DNA from: Porticoccus sp. W117
GTDB lineage: Bacteria; Pseudomonadota; Gammaproteobacteria; Pseudomonadales; Porticoccaceae
Direction: 5' to 3'
NCBI RefSeq assembly: GCF_030341905.1
Contig: NZ_JATAAF010000003.1
Location: 124,001 to 188,000, forward strand
DNA length: 64,000 nt
Shown piece by piece: positions 37,493 to 45,960 of the stretch (the stretch's first letter is position 1; every line of letters begins with the position of its first letter). The translations under genes were made by a program, and so were the position numbers. The notes beneath the pieces are model-generated. The model had not been told where the DNA came from, searched no databases, and saw only the letters and a program-made list of their open reading frames with translations.

Positions 37493-39766
37493 ATGAACAG
37501 CAGCGATCTGAAAGTCACCAAGCGCGATGGCCGCACTGAAGCCATCGATCTCGATAAAATTCATAAAGTGGTTGATTGGGCGGCAGCGGGGCTGGATAAC
37601 GTCTCTGTGTCGGAAGTGGAGTTGAAAGCGCATCTGCAGTTCGTGGATGGCATCAAGACCGCCGACATCCACGAAACCCTGATCAAATCCGCCGCCGACC
37701 TGATTTCCGAGGAGCGTCCGGATTACCAATACCTGGCGGCGCGGCTGAATATCTTTCACCTGCGCAAAAAAGCCTACGGCCAGTACGAGCCGCCCACGCT
37801 GTACGAACACGTGGCCAAACAGGTGGACGCCAAGCGCTACGATGCCAACCTGCTGACCGACTACACCCCGGAAGAATTTGATCAGATGGACGCCTTTCTG
37901 GATCACACCCGCGACCTGAAATTCAGCTACGCGGCGGTGAAGCAGCTGGAAGGTAAATACTTGGTGCAGAATCGGGTAACCGGCGAAATTTTTGAGAGCC
38001 CGCAGTTTCTCTATGTATTGATCGGTGCCTGCCTGTTTGCCAGTTACCCTCCGGAAACCCGCATGGATTACATCCGTCGTTTTTACGATGCGGTGTCCCT
38101 GTTCAAAGTTTCCCTGCCCACGCCGATCATGTCTGGCGTGCGCACCCCCACCCGCCAGTTCAGCTCTTGCGTGCTGATTGAGTGTGGTGACTCCCTGGAT
38201 TCCATCAGTGCCACCTCTGCCGCCATTGTGCGCTATGTCAGTCACCGCGCCGGCATTGGTGTGAACGCCGGTAAGATTCGCGCGCTCGGCTCGGAAATTC
38301 GCGGCGGCGAGGCTTTCCACACTGGCTGTATCCCGTTCTACAAGCACTTCCAGACGGCAGTAAAAAGCTGCTCCCAAGGCGGTGTGCGCGGCGGTGCCGC
38401 CACCTTGTTCTACCCCATTTGGCACCTGGAAGTGGAATCCTTGCTGGTGCTGAAAAACAATCGCGGTGTGGAAGAAAACCGGGTTCGCCACTTGGACTAC
38501 GGTGTGCAGTTCAATAAGTTGATGTATGAGCGTCTGATTAAGGGCGGTAATATCACCCTGTTCAGTCCTTCCGATGTTCCCGGTCTGTATGACGCTTTCT
38601 TTGAAGATCAGAGCAAATTCGAAGAGCTGTATCGCCAGTACGAGCAGGACGACAGCATCCGCAAGAAAACCCTCAAGGCGGTGGATTTGTTCGGCCAGTT
38701 TATGCAGGAACGCGCTTCCACCGGGCGCATCTACCTACAGAACGTGGACCACTGCAACAACAACGGCCCCTTCGACCCGGCCAAGGCGCCAGTGCGTCAG
38801 TCCAACCTGTGTTTGGAAATCGCCCTGCCCACGGCCCCGCTGGAAGACATCAACGACACCGATGGTGAAATCGCCCTCTGCACCCTGGCGGCCTTTAACC
38901 TGGGGGCGCTGGATTCTCTCGACGACCTGGAAGAATTAGCCGACTTGTTGGTGCGCGCCCTGGACAGCCTGCTGTCCTACCAGGACTACCCGGTGGCCGC
39001 TGCCGAGAAAGGCTCCATGGATCGCCGCACACTGGGCGTCGGCGTGATCAACTACGCCTACTACCTGGCCAAGAATGGCGCCAAATACTCCGACGGCACC
39101 GCCAACGGCCTCACTCACCGCACCTTCGAGGCTATCCAGTACTACCTGCTGAAAGCGTCCAACCAGTTGGCGCGGGAGTTCGGTACCTGCCGCAAGTTCG
39201 AAGATACTCGCTACGCCCAGGGTGTATTGCCCATCGATAATTACAAAAGCGACCTAGACAGCATCTGCGACGAACCCCTGCACCTGGATTGGGAAGGCTT
39301 GCGCCAGGACATCGTTCGCGACGGCCTGCGCAATTCCACGTTGACCGCGCTGATGCCGTCGGAAACGTCCTCACAAATATCCAATGCCACCAATGGCATT
39401 GAGCCACCGCGTGGTTTTGTCTCGGTCAAGGCCTCCAAAGACGGCATCCTCAAACAGGTGGTGCCGGAGCTGGAAAAATACCGGGAGAACTACGAATTGC
39501 TGTGGAATATGCCCGGCAATGATGGCTACGTCCAGCTGGTGGGTATTATGCAGAAGTTTGTCGACCAGGCGATTTCTGCCAATACCAACTACGACCCGGC
39601 GCGCTTCCCGGACAAGAAAGTGCCCATGAAGCTGCTGCTCAAAGACCTGCTGACCTGCTACAAGCTGGGGCTGAAAACCCTGTACTACCACAACACCCGC
39701 GACGGCGCTTCCGACAGCCACATGGAAGAAGACGACGGCTGTGCAGGTGGAGCGTGCAAGATTTAA
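37493..39766 (+). CDS. nrdA: Class Ia ribonucleoside-diphosphate reductase, alpha subunit
   Basis: 757 residues, close to E. coli NrdA throughout. The N-terminal ATP cone (TKRDGRTEAIDLDKIHKVVD) gives allosteric activity control. The radical and active-site cysteines are in QFSSCVLIECGDSLDS and NLCLEIALPT with the preceding Asn. The C-terminal DDGCAGGACKI is the redox-shuttle cysteine pair. It reduces ribonucleotides with the NrdB radical. It has two NrdR boxes upstream and a family C repeat (39771-39830) between it and nrdB. Confidence 0.97.
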   Translation: MNSSDLKVTKRDGRTEAIDLDKIHKVVDWAAAGLDNVSVSEVELKAHLQFVDGIKTADIHETLIKSAADLISEERPDYQYLAARLNIFHLRKKAYGQYEPPTLYEHVAKQVDAKRYDANLLTDYTPEEFDQMDAFLDHTRDLKFSYAAVKQLEGKYLVQNRVTGEIFESPQFLYVLIGACLFASYPPETRMDYIRRFYDAVSLFKVSLPTPIMSGVRTPTRQFSSCVLIECGDSLDSISATSAAIVRYVSHRAGIGVNAGKIRALGSEIRGGEAFHTGCIPFYKHFQTAVKSCSQGGVRGGAATLFYPIWHLEVESLLVLKNNRGVEENRVRHLDYGVQFNKLMYERLIKGGNITLFSPSDVPGLYDAFFEDQSKFEELYRQYEQDDSIRKKTLKAVDLFGQFMQERASTGRIYLQNVDHCNNNGPFDPAKAPVRQSNLCLEIALPTAPLEDINDTDGEIALCTLAAFNLGALDSLDDLEELADLLVRALDSLLSYQDYPVAAAEKGSMDRRTLGVGVINYAYYLAKNGAKYSDGTANGLTHRTFEAIQYYLLKASNQLAREFGTCRKFEDTRYAQGVLPIDNYKSDLDSICDEPLHLDWEGLRQDIVRDGLRNSTLTALMPSETSSQISNATNGIEPPRGFVSVKASKDGILKQVVPELEKYRENYELLWNMPGNDGYVQLVGIMQKFVDQAISANTNYDPARFPDKKVPMKLLLKDLLTCYKLGLKTLYYHNTRDGASDSHMEEDDGCAGGACKI

Positions 39767-39770
39767 CGTC

Positions 39771-39830
39771 TGGATCCCCGCCTGCGCAGGGATGACCCGG
39801 ATTCGTCATTCCCGCGAAGGCGGGAATCCA
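39771..39830. repeat. Family C inverted repeat between nrdA and nrdB
   Basis: TGGATCCCCGCCTGCGCAGG then GATGAC faces GTCATTCCCGCGAAGGCGGG then AATCCA. It separates two genes that are normally co-transcribed. Confidence 0.8.
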
Positions 39831-39856
39831 TGGCTCGAAGAGAATAGAAAGCAACG

Positions 39857-40987
39857 ATGACCTACCAAACCTTTAACCGCAACGAATTCAATGCCCTGGA
39901 ACAACCCATGTTCTTTGGCGAGAACGTTAACGTGTCCCGTTACGACGTACAGAAGTACGGTATTTTTGAGCAGCTGATCGAAAAGCAGCTGTCGTTCTTC
40001 TGGCGCCCGGAAGAAGTGGATCTGTCCAATGACCGCAGTGACTTTTCCAACCTGCCAGAGCACGAAAAGCACATATTTGTTTCCAATCTGAAATACCAGA
40101 CCCTGCTGGACTCGGTGCAGGGCCGCTCCCCCAACGTGGCGCTGCTGCCCATTGTGTCGCTGCCGGAATTGGAAACCTGGATCGAAACCTGGTCGTTCAG
40201 CGAGACCATCCACTCCCGCTCTTACACCCACATCATCCGCAATATCGTGCCCAACCCCGGCGAGATATTTGATGACATCATGCACAACGAGCACATTATT
40301 GCTCGTGCGGAAAGCGTCACCCGCTACTACGACGACCTGATTGAAGGCGTAAATAACTACAACAACTTCGGCGTTGGTACGCACAGTATCAATGGCCAAG
40401 AGGTTGTGGTTGACCTGCGTGAATTGAAGAAAAAGCTCTACCTCACCGTTGCCTCAGTGAACATTCTTGAAGCGATTCGCTTCTACGTCAGCTTTGCCTG
40501 CTCCTTCGCTTTTGCGGAGCGCGCCAAAATGGAAGGCAACGCCAAGGTGATCAAACTGATTGCCCGCGACGAAGCACTGCACCTGACCTCCACTCAGCAC
40601 ATGATGCAGATATTCGCCCAGGGCAAAGACGATCCGGAAATGGCGGAAATCGCTCAAGAGTGCGAGCAGGAAGTGATCCAGATGTTTACCGACGCCGCCC
40701 AGCAGGAAAAAGACTGGGCCGACTACCTGTTTAAAGAAGGTTCCATGATTGGCCTTAACAAAGAAATTCTCTGTCAGTACGTGGAGTACATCACTAACCA
40801 GCGCATGCAGGCGGTTAACCTGCCAGCGCCCTTTACTGTGAAAAGCAATCCGCTGCCCTGGATGGATGCCTGGCTGGTGAGCGACAACGTACAGGTTGCG
40901 CCCCAGGAATCCGAAATCAGCTCCTATCTGGTGGGTGCCATCGATGCGGAAGTGGATACCGAGGAGTTTGGGGAATTCTCTTTATAA
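39857..40987 (+). CDS. nrdB: Class Ia ribonucleoside-diphosphate reductase, beta subunit
   Basis: 376 residues. It carries the di-iron/tyrosyl-radical centre. Iron ligands are seen in [15 protein letters not shown] (Glu, His) and [15 protein letters not shown] (Glu, His), with the radical Tyr near YTHI. The C-terminal tail TEEFGEFSL is the docking peptide for NrdA. Starts with [20 protein letters not shown] as in other NrdB. Followed by a ferredoxin gene that would maintain its iron site. Confidence 0.97.
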   Translation: MTYQTFNRNEFNALEQPMFFGENVNVSRYDVQKYGIFEQLIEKQLSFFWRPEEVDLSNDRSDFSNLPEHEKHIFVSNLKYQTLLDSVQGRSPNVALLPIVSLPELETWIETWSFSETIHSRSYTHIIRNIVPNPGEIFDDIMHNEHIIARAESVTRYYDDLIEGVNNYNNFGVGTHSINGQEVVVDLRELKKKLYLTVASVNILEAIRFYVSFACSFAFAERAKMEGNAKVIKLIARDEALHLTSTQHMMQIFAQGKDDPEMAEIAQECEQEVIQMFTDAAQQEKDWADYLFKEGSMIGLNKEILCQYVEYITNQRMQAVNLPAPFTVKSNPLPWMDAWLVSDNVQVAPQESEISSYLVGAIDAEVDTEEFGEFSL

Positions 40988-41005
40988 GGAGAGACACTTT
41001 GTTTT

Positions 41006-41032
41006 GTCATCCTGAGCACAGCTCAGGATGAC
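41006..41032. repeat. Compact family B palindrome
   Basis: GTCATCCTGAG-CACAG-CTCAGGATGAC, the minimal form of the B repeat: both ends meet with almost no centre. It lies between nrdB and the ferredoxin gene. Confidence 0.85.
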
Positions 41033-41049
41033 GGAAACAAATTTCCGTC

Positions 41050-41568
41050 ATGCCCACCAATAAAACTGACACCCATAAGAACAGCGACTTTCAACTCGAC
41101 AATCGCGCTCAAAAACCTTTCTTTGAACTGGAATCCGAACCTGTGGCTTTACTTTCTTTAGAGAGCCTTGCTATGGACAGCTTGTCTTTCGATAGCGCCG
41201 CCTTTGAACAGCAGGAATTTTTTATTCCTCTGGGCAATGCGGAGCAGCCGGAAGAAACCCCGCAAATTGAGCTGGATGGCATGGCCAAACCCGCCCATGC
41301 GGTGGCTGTGCACAATATCAATGGCGACGAGGCGTCACGGGCGGTGGTGCAGTTTCAGCACGCCAACAATTTGCTGGAATCTCTGGAAGCGCAAGACGTT
41401 TATGTTCCCTACCAGTGCCGCGAAGGTTACTGCGGCAGTTGCCGCACACAGCTGGTGAGTGGCGAAGTGGCCTATCTGCAAGAGCCTATGGCGTGGATCA
41501 ACAACGATGAAATCCTGCCCTGTTGCTGTGTGCCAAAAACGGATTTGCAGTTGAAGTTGAAGGGATAA
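41050..41568 (+). CDS. YfaE-like 2Fe-2S ferredoxin with N-terminal extension
   Basis: 172 residues if the ATG at 41050 is used. The ferredoxin domain occupies the last about 90: YQCREGYCGSCRTQLVSG with Cys123, Cys128 and Cys131, and the fourth ligand in LPCCCVPK (about 158-160). E. coli YfaE, which maintains the NrdB cofactor, is only 84 residues and also follows nrdB. The first about 77 residues are acidic, without cysteines and unlike anything I know. Later starts at 41173 and 41281 would give shorter proteins, and none has a strong ribosome site, so the start is uncertain. Confidence 0.85.
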   Translation: MPTNKTDTHKNSDFQLDNRAQKPFFELESEPVALLSLESLAMDSLSFDSAAFEQQEFFIPLGNAEQPEETPQIELDGMAKPAHAVAVHNINGDEASRAVVQFQHANNLLESLEAQDVYVPYQCREGYCGSCRTQLVSGEVAYLQEPMAWINNDEILPCCCVPKTDLQLKLKG

Positions 41569-41596
41569 CTTCCTGCCACCCAGAACTGCCACCTCT

Positions 41597-41635
41597 GTCA
41601 TCCTGAGCCGCGTAGCGGCGTGAGGATCTCACAAC
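41597..41635 (+). repeat. Family B repeat, left end of the GIY-YIG cassette
   Basis: GTCATCCTGAGCCGCGTAGC then GGCGTGAGGATCTCACAAC; exact reverse complement of 41953-41991. Confidence 0.9.
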
Positions 41636-41919
41636 TCCAATAATTCCTTCCAAGCTGGGTTTTGCGACTCAATCAATGCAACTTTCTTTGCTCGTCGCCA
41701 GGACTTGATTTGTTTTTCACGTTCTATGGCGGATCGCACAGAAGGTGTTTCTTCAAAATAAACCAGCTTGTGGCACCGGTACTGGCTGGTAAAGCCGGGC
41801 ACCGAGCCGGAGCGGTGTTCATAGAGTCTCCGTTCCAGGTTATTTGTGATCCCAGTGTATAGCACCCGGTTAAAGTGATTCGTCAGGATATAAACAAAAA
41901 AACTGCTTGAAGATGGCAT
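41629..41919 (-). CDS. GIY-YIG family endonuclease (stand-alone domain)
   Basis: 96 residues, a single GIY-YIG domain. FFVYILTNHFNRVLYTGITNN gives the VYI and YTG motif pair. LERRLYEHRSG supplies the arginine, and SAIEREKQIKSWRRAKKVAL holds the usual glutamate. Small proteins of this UPF0213/YhbQ-like type are common, and their role is unclear. The gene ends inside a B repeat (stop TGA from GGATCTCAC) and is enclosed by perfect inverted B repeats, so the nuclease may act on those repeats. Confidence 0.88.
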   Translation of the reverse strand: MPSSSSFFVYILTNHFNRVLYTGITNNLERRLYEHRSGSVPGFTSQYRCHKLVYFEETPSVRSAIEREKQIKSWRRAKKVALIESQNPAWKELLEL

Positions 41920-41952
41920 ATAAAATCCTTTTTGTTGCGTGCCATTTGGGTG

Positions 41953-41991
41953 GTTGTGAGATCCTCACGCCGCTACGCGGCTCAGGATGAC
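41953..41991 (-). repeat. Family B repeat, right end of the GIY-YIG cassette
   Basis: GTTGTGAGATCCTCACGCCG then CTACGCGGCTCAGGATGAC, the exact inverse of 41597-41635, about 34 bases upstream of the nuclease start. Confidence 0.9.
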
Positions 41992-42006
41992 GAACTTCTT
42001 AACACT

Positions 42007-42044
42007 GTCATACTGAGTCGCCAAAGGCGACGTGAGGATCTCAC
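42007..42044 (+). repeat. Family B repeat at the patatin stop
   Basis: GTCATACTGAGTCGCCAAAG then GCGACGTGAGGATCTCAC. The minus-strand patatin gene takes its TGA stop (42041-42043) from ATCTCAC. Confidence 0.75.
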
Positions 42045-42865
42045 AGCTGTTGTAACTTATCTTCAAATTCCGCCATCGCCGGAGCTGCCTGCTCAAAAAC
42101 CTCTTCAATCATGTCGAAGTCCAGGGTGCGTACTCCGACGATCTTTGGCTTCAGATAAACAGAGGGCGGCGATTTTGCCAGCCGTTGCCGGTCAGCATTT
42201 TCCAGCAGAATATCAAAGGTGCCCAATACCGCGTCCAGCAGGCCGGGCACGGCTTCTTTCTCTTGCGGTACCCGGGTGGGGGCAACATCCACGGCAACAG
42301 TGCAGTCGCATTCCGGTGGTAACAGATCGTAAGGCAGGTTGTTGGCGATACCGCCGTCCACCAGTACCCGGCCGTCGATTTCCACTGGCGGGAATACGCC
42401 GGGTATGGCCATGCTGGCTTTCAGCGCGGGCAGCAGCTCGCCGCTGCGAAACTCCACCACCTCGCCGCTCCAATAATCCGTGGCGACCACGGTGAGGGGA
42501 ATTTTCAATTCCTCAAAGGTGCGCACCTCAATCAAATCCAGCAGGTAATGCAGGGCGCCATCTGCATTGAGAAAGCCGCCGCGACGCAGGGTGGGGGTGG
42601 CCAGCTTAAGCCACTTCAGCAGGTCGGTTTTTTTCGCGAGAATATTTTTCAGGTCATCGCCCTTGCGGATGATATGGCGGTTTACTCCGGCGTGAATGTC
42701 CTCTCCCGACAGGCCTGATGCGTACAGGGCGCCGATGATGGCACCCATACTGGCACCGGCAATGGCGGCGGGTTTAATGCCGCACTTGTCCAGTGTTTCC
42801 AGTGCCAGAATATGGGCCAGGCCACGCACGCCACCGCCACCTAAAGCAATTCCTGTTTTTGCCAT
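42041..42865 (-). CDS. Patatin-like phospholipase (RssA type)
   Basis: 274 residues from the ATG at 42865. The oxyanion GGGGVRGLAHI starts near residue 9, the nucleophile is in AGASMGAIIGALY (Gly-x-Ser-x-Gly), and the catalytic Asp is in DGGIANNLP. Members hydrolyse lipids; the RssA branch is small and cytosolic. The last codons and stop come from a family B repeat. A T element (42893-42996) lies just upstream of the start. Confidence 0.88.
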   Translation of the reverse strand: MAKTGIALGGGGVRGLAHILALETLDKCGIKPAAIAGASMGAIIGALYASGLSGEDIHAGVNRHIIRKGDDLKNILAKKTDLLKWLKLATPTLRRGGFLNADGALHYLLDLIEVRTFEELKIPLTVVATDYWSGEVVEFRSGELLPALKASMAIPGVFPPVEIDGRVLVDGGIANNLPYDLLPPECDCTVAVDVAPTRVPQEKEAVPGLLDAVLGTFDILLENADRQRLAKSPPSVYLKPKIVGVRTLDFDMIEEVFEQAAPAMAEFEDKLQQL

Positions 42866-42892
42866 TATTTTCCCCGGGTGATAGGTAAGTAA

Positions 42893-42996
42893 GTGGACAG
42901 GGTATGGCTTGCTGTGACCGTGGCCAGCATGGATGCTGGCCACGAGCCCCCATGGATGGGTTTACGGCGAGTCGCAGCAAGCCATACCCTGTCCAC
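42893..42996. repeat. T element copy 3 (inverted relative to copies 1 and 2)
   Basis: Outer arms 42893-42914 and 42975-42996 are perfectly complementary over 22 bp and extend to 26 with one mismatch. Reading the minus strand the core gives TCGCCGTAAAC, hairpin I (CCCA-TCCA-TGGG), joint GGGCTCGT, hairpin II (GGCCAGCA-TCCA-TGCTGGCC). It lies between gbuA and the patatin gene, both on the minus strand. Confidence 0.85.
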
Positions 42997-43027
42997 GGGG
43001 TCAGTGTATCTGGGTGTTTGTTTTGGG

Positions 43028-43984
43028 TTAATCCCTTCTCTCACACCCCGGAAAGCTGCACAGCATTTCAAAAATCAAATTGGCTGCCAGCAATGAGGTG
43101 TTGCCGGTGGTATCGTAGGGTGGGGATACTTCTACCAGGTCAGCGCCGACCATGTTCAAACCCCAGCAGCCGCGGATGATTTCCAGGCCCTGGGGGGTGG
43201 TCAGGCCGCCGGGTTCCGGGGTGCCAGTGCCGGGGGCTACAGATGGGTCGAGGCCGTCAATGTCGAAACTCAGATAGCAGGGGGTGTCCGGGCCAATGCG
43301 TTCGCGAATGTCTGCCATCAGCGGTTCCAGTGATTTGTGCCAGCACTCTTCCGCTTGCACCACTTGCACACCGCGATTGCGGGACCAGTCGAAATCTTCC
43401 GCAGAATAGCCGGTGGCACGCAGGCCAATCTGGGTCATCTTGGTGGGTTCTACCAGGCCTTCCTCGATAGCGCGACGGAAAATGGTGCCGTGGGCGACTT
43501 TTTCTCCGTACATGGTGTCATTGATATCGGCATGGGCATCCACATGAATCAGCGCCATTTTGCCGTGCTTTTTGTGCAGCGCTCGTAAAATCGGCAGGGC
43601 GACAGTGTGGTCGCCACCGAAGGAAACAGTTTTGGCGCCGCTGGCCATTACCTGGTCGTAGTAACGCTCAATAATGTCGATGGACTTTTCCAGGCTGAAC
43701 GGATTCACCGGCACATCGCCAATATCGGCTACCTGAAAGCTGTCGAAGGGCGCAGCGCGGGTGTACATGCCGTAGGGGCGCACCAGTACGGATTCGGTGC
43801 GAATCTGCCGTGGCCCGTAGCGGGTGCCGGTACGGTTGCTGGTGCCGATATCCAGGGGAACGCCGATCAGGGCAATATCAAGGCCGTCAGCATTCTCTTG
43901 GGTGGGCAGGCGAAACAGGGATGCAATACCGCCAAAGCGGGGCATCTGGTTGCCACCAAGGGGTTGGTTAAAATCGGTACTCAT
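43028..43984 (-). CDS. gbuA: Guanidinobutyrase-like ureohydrolase
   Basis: 318 residues of the arginase/agmatinase fold. Metal ligands: GGDHTVALP, HVDAHADIND and SFDIDGLDPSVAPGTGTPEPGG. The N-terminus NQPLGGNQMPRFGGIASLFR, the end SLLAANLIFEML and the general length are those of Pseudomonas GbuA, as I recall it, more than of E. coli SpeB. It would split 4-guanidinobutyrate into GABA and urea. It is divergent from an acyl-CoA ligase and near gabD and gabT, which supports the GABA-producing role; agmatinase activity remains possible. Confidence 0.85.
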   Translation of the reverse strand: MSTDFNQPLGGNQMPRFGGIASLFRLPTQENADGLDIALIGVPLDIGTSNRTGTRYGPRQIRTESVLVRPYGMYTRAAPFDSFQVADIGDVPVNPFSLEKSIDIIERYYDQVMASGAKTVSFGGDHTVALPILRALHKKHGKMALIHVDAHADINDTMYGEKVAHGTIFRRAIEEGLVEPTKMTQIGLRATGYSAEDFDWSRNRGVQVVQAEECWHKSLEPLMADIRERIGPDTPCYLSFDIDGLDPSVAPGTGTPEPGGLTTPQGLEIIRGCWGLNMVGADLVEVSPPYDTTGNTSLLAANLIFEMLCSFPGCERRD

Positions 43985-44087
43985 GGGGTTGTGGCCTTTT
44001 GTTGATCACAGTGCGAATCAATGTAGGGGAACTATTCGGCGATAGCCTACACTCCTAATTGGGTGGATATTAACAAAGGTAAAAATC

Positions 44088-45743
44088 ATGCGTGCACAAA
44101 TGATGGACTTTCCCCTTACCGTTACCTCGATTATGCGCCATGCCCGGAAAGTGCACGGGCGTGCAACCGTGGCCTCTGTGACACTGGACTCCGCTAGGGT
44201 GGAAAGTCCTGCTCAGGAGTACACCTGGGGGGATGCCTTCCGGCGCGTGGATCAGCTGGGCAACGCCTTGCAGAGGCTGGGGGTAGAGCTTGGTGAGCGC
44301 ATCGCCACTCTGGCCTGGAATGACCATCGCCATGTGGAGCTGTATTTTGGCATTGCCTGTCTTGGTGCGGTGTGCCACACCATTAACCCGCGGCTGTTTC
44401 CTGAACAGGTGGCTTACATCATTAACCATGCGGAAGATCAATGGCTGTTTGTGGACCCACTGATCGTGCCTCTGGTGGAAAAACTCCAGCCTACCCTGCC
44501 CAGCGTCAAAGGTTATGTGCTGCTCTGCGATCGCGCCAATATGCCGGAAACCGGTTTGCCCAATGCGCTCTGTTATGAAGAGTTGCTGGCCCCAGAGCCA
44601 GAAGCATTCGATTGGCCGGAATTGGATGAAAACAGCGCCGCGGGGCTTTGTTATACCTCCGGCACTACCGGCGACCCCAAAGGCGTGCTCTACAGCCATC
44701 GCAGCACCGTACTGCACACCATGATGATAGCCCTGCCGGATGTGATGGGGGTGAGCAGTCGCAGCGTATTGATGCCCCTGGTGCCCATGTTTCACGTCAA
44801 CGCTTGGGGGGCGGTACACGTGGCTGCCATGACTGGCGCCAACCTGGTATTGCCGGGGCCGAAAATGCTGGATGGCGAAGTGATTAGCGCGCTGATCAAT
44901 CGCTATCAGGTGGACTACTCGCTGGGTGTGCCGACTATCTGGCTGGCGTTGGTGGAGTACCTGCAGAGCAGCGGCGAAACAGTGCCCAGCTTGCAGCAGG
45001 TGGTGGTGGGCGGTGCTGCCTGCCCGGAATCCCTGAAGCAAGCGCTCGAAGGTTATGGCGTCAGTGTGCACCCCGGTTGGGGTATGACCGAAACCAGCCC
45101 GCTTGGGGCTTACTACGTGCCCCCGGTGGGTCTGGCGGAGATGAGCGCCGAACAGCAAGCCCAATACCGCACAAAAGCCGGGCGCGCCGTATTTGGTGTG
45201 GAAATGAAAATTGAAGATCCCCAGGGCAATGAGTTGCCCTGGGACGGTGACAGTGCCGGTGAGCTAAAAGTGCGTGGCCCCTGGGTGGCAGGGGACTATT
45301 ACAAACTGCATGGAACCGACGACCACTTTGACAACGGCTGGTTTGCTACCGGTGATGTGGCCACTATCGATTCCGATGGTTATATGGCCATTACCGACAG
45401 GGTCAAAGACGTGATCAAATCCGGCGGTGAATGGATCAGCTCAATCGATGTGGAAAATGCTGCCATGGGGCACCCGGCGGTGGCGGAGGCAGCAGTAATT
45501 GGTATCCCCGACCCGAAATGGACGGAACGGCCACTATTGGTAGTAGTGCTTCGCCCAGATGCCGAGGCTGGCGCTGGGAGCAGTGCTGAGAGCATCCTCG
45601 AATCCCTGCAGGGGAAAATCGCCGACTGGTGGGTTCCGGAGCACTGTGTATTTGTGGATCAGCTGCCTCATACCGCCACCGGCAAGGTGAGCAAGAAAAC
45701 CCTGCGGGAACAGATGAGCGGTTATGCCCTGGAAAAACAATGA
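44088..45743 (+). CDS. AMP-dependent acyl-CoA ligase
   Basis: 551 residues of the ANL superfamily. The adenylation motif YTSGTTGDPKGVLYSHRS is near 187, the acyl pocket is in VPMFHVNAWGAVHVAAM, GWGMTETSPLG near 322 and the hinge GWFATGDVATIDSDGYMAI then KDVIKSGGEWISS follow. The C-terminal lysine is in HTATGKVSKKTLREQM. It activates a carboxylic acid through an acyl-AMP; the chain or substrate is not certain (medium/long fatty acid or methylmercaptopropionate-like ligases look similar). It stands at the head of the GABA cluster but may be unrelated to it. Confidence 0.88.
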   Translation: MRAQMMDFPLTVTSIMRHARKVHGRATVASVTLDSARVESPAQEYTWGDAFRRVDQLGNALQRLGVELGERIATLAWNDHRHVELYFGIACLGAVCHTINPRLFPEQVAYIINHAEDQWLFVDPLIVPLVEKLQPTLPSVKGYVLLCDRANMPETGLPNALCYEELLAPEPEAFDWPELDENSAAGLCYTSGTTGDPKGVLYSHRSTVLHTMMIALPDVMGVSSRSVLMPLVPMFHVNAWGAVHVAAMTGANLVLPGPKMLDGEVISALINRYQVDYSLGVPTIWLALVEYLQSSGETVPSLQQVVVGGAACPESLKQALEGYGVSVHPGWGMTETSPLGAYYVPPVGLAEMSAEQQAQYRTKAGRAVFGVEMKIEDPQGNELPWDGDSAGELKVRGPWVAGDYYKLHGTDDHFDNGWFATGDVATIDSDGYMAITDRVKDVIKSGGEWISSIDVENAAMGHPAVAEAAVIGIPDPKWTERPLLVVVLRPDAEAGAGSSAESILESLQGKIADWWVPEHCVFVDQLPHTATGKVSKKTLREQMSGYALEKQ

Positions 45744-45960
45744 ATAGCTGGAATATTCCTTTTAAAAACAGTGCTCTATGCTCGATGCGTTGTTCTGCAA
45801 AAGTGACTTGCCAGCGCCTAACCCCTCATGGGTAGAGATTGGCACCAAAATCCTTGATAATTTCGCGCCCCCGGCGATGACCCCCACTGCCGGTGACCCC
45901 ACAGAATTCAAGCTCTAACAGCCGACAAATTCACTTCGGCGTGAATGATGGAGACCCAAT

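Larger units (their letters stand above)
41597..41991. mobile_element. GIY-YIG cassette with perfect 39 bp inverted repeats
   Basis: The left end (41597-41635) and right end (41953-41991) are exact inverted copies of a B repeat, starting GTCATCCTGAGCCGCGTAGC and ending GGATCTCACAAC. They enclose a single gene for a GIY-YIG nuclease, whose stop codon is inside the left repeat. Another B copy lies just outside (42007-42044). The arrangement looks like a small mobile unit, but no movement has been shown. Confidence 0.6.

Noticed and set aside
37283-38491. A 402-codon open frame antisense to nrdA
   Set aside because: Shadow of the highly conserved nrdA gene and it would run through the NrdR boxes.
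45744-45960. Gene remnant between the acyl-CoA ligase and gabD
   Set aside because: No frame of useful length or similarity could be seen; probably the gabD promoter region.
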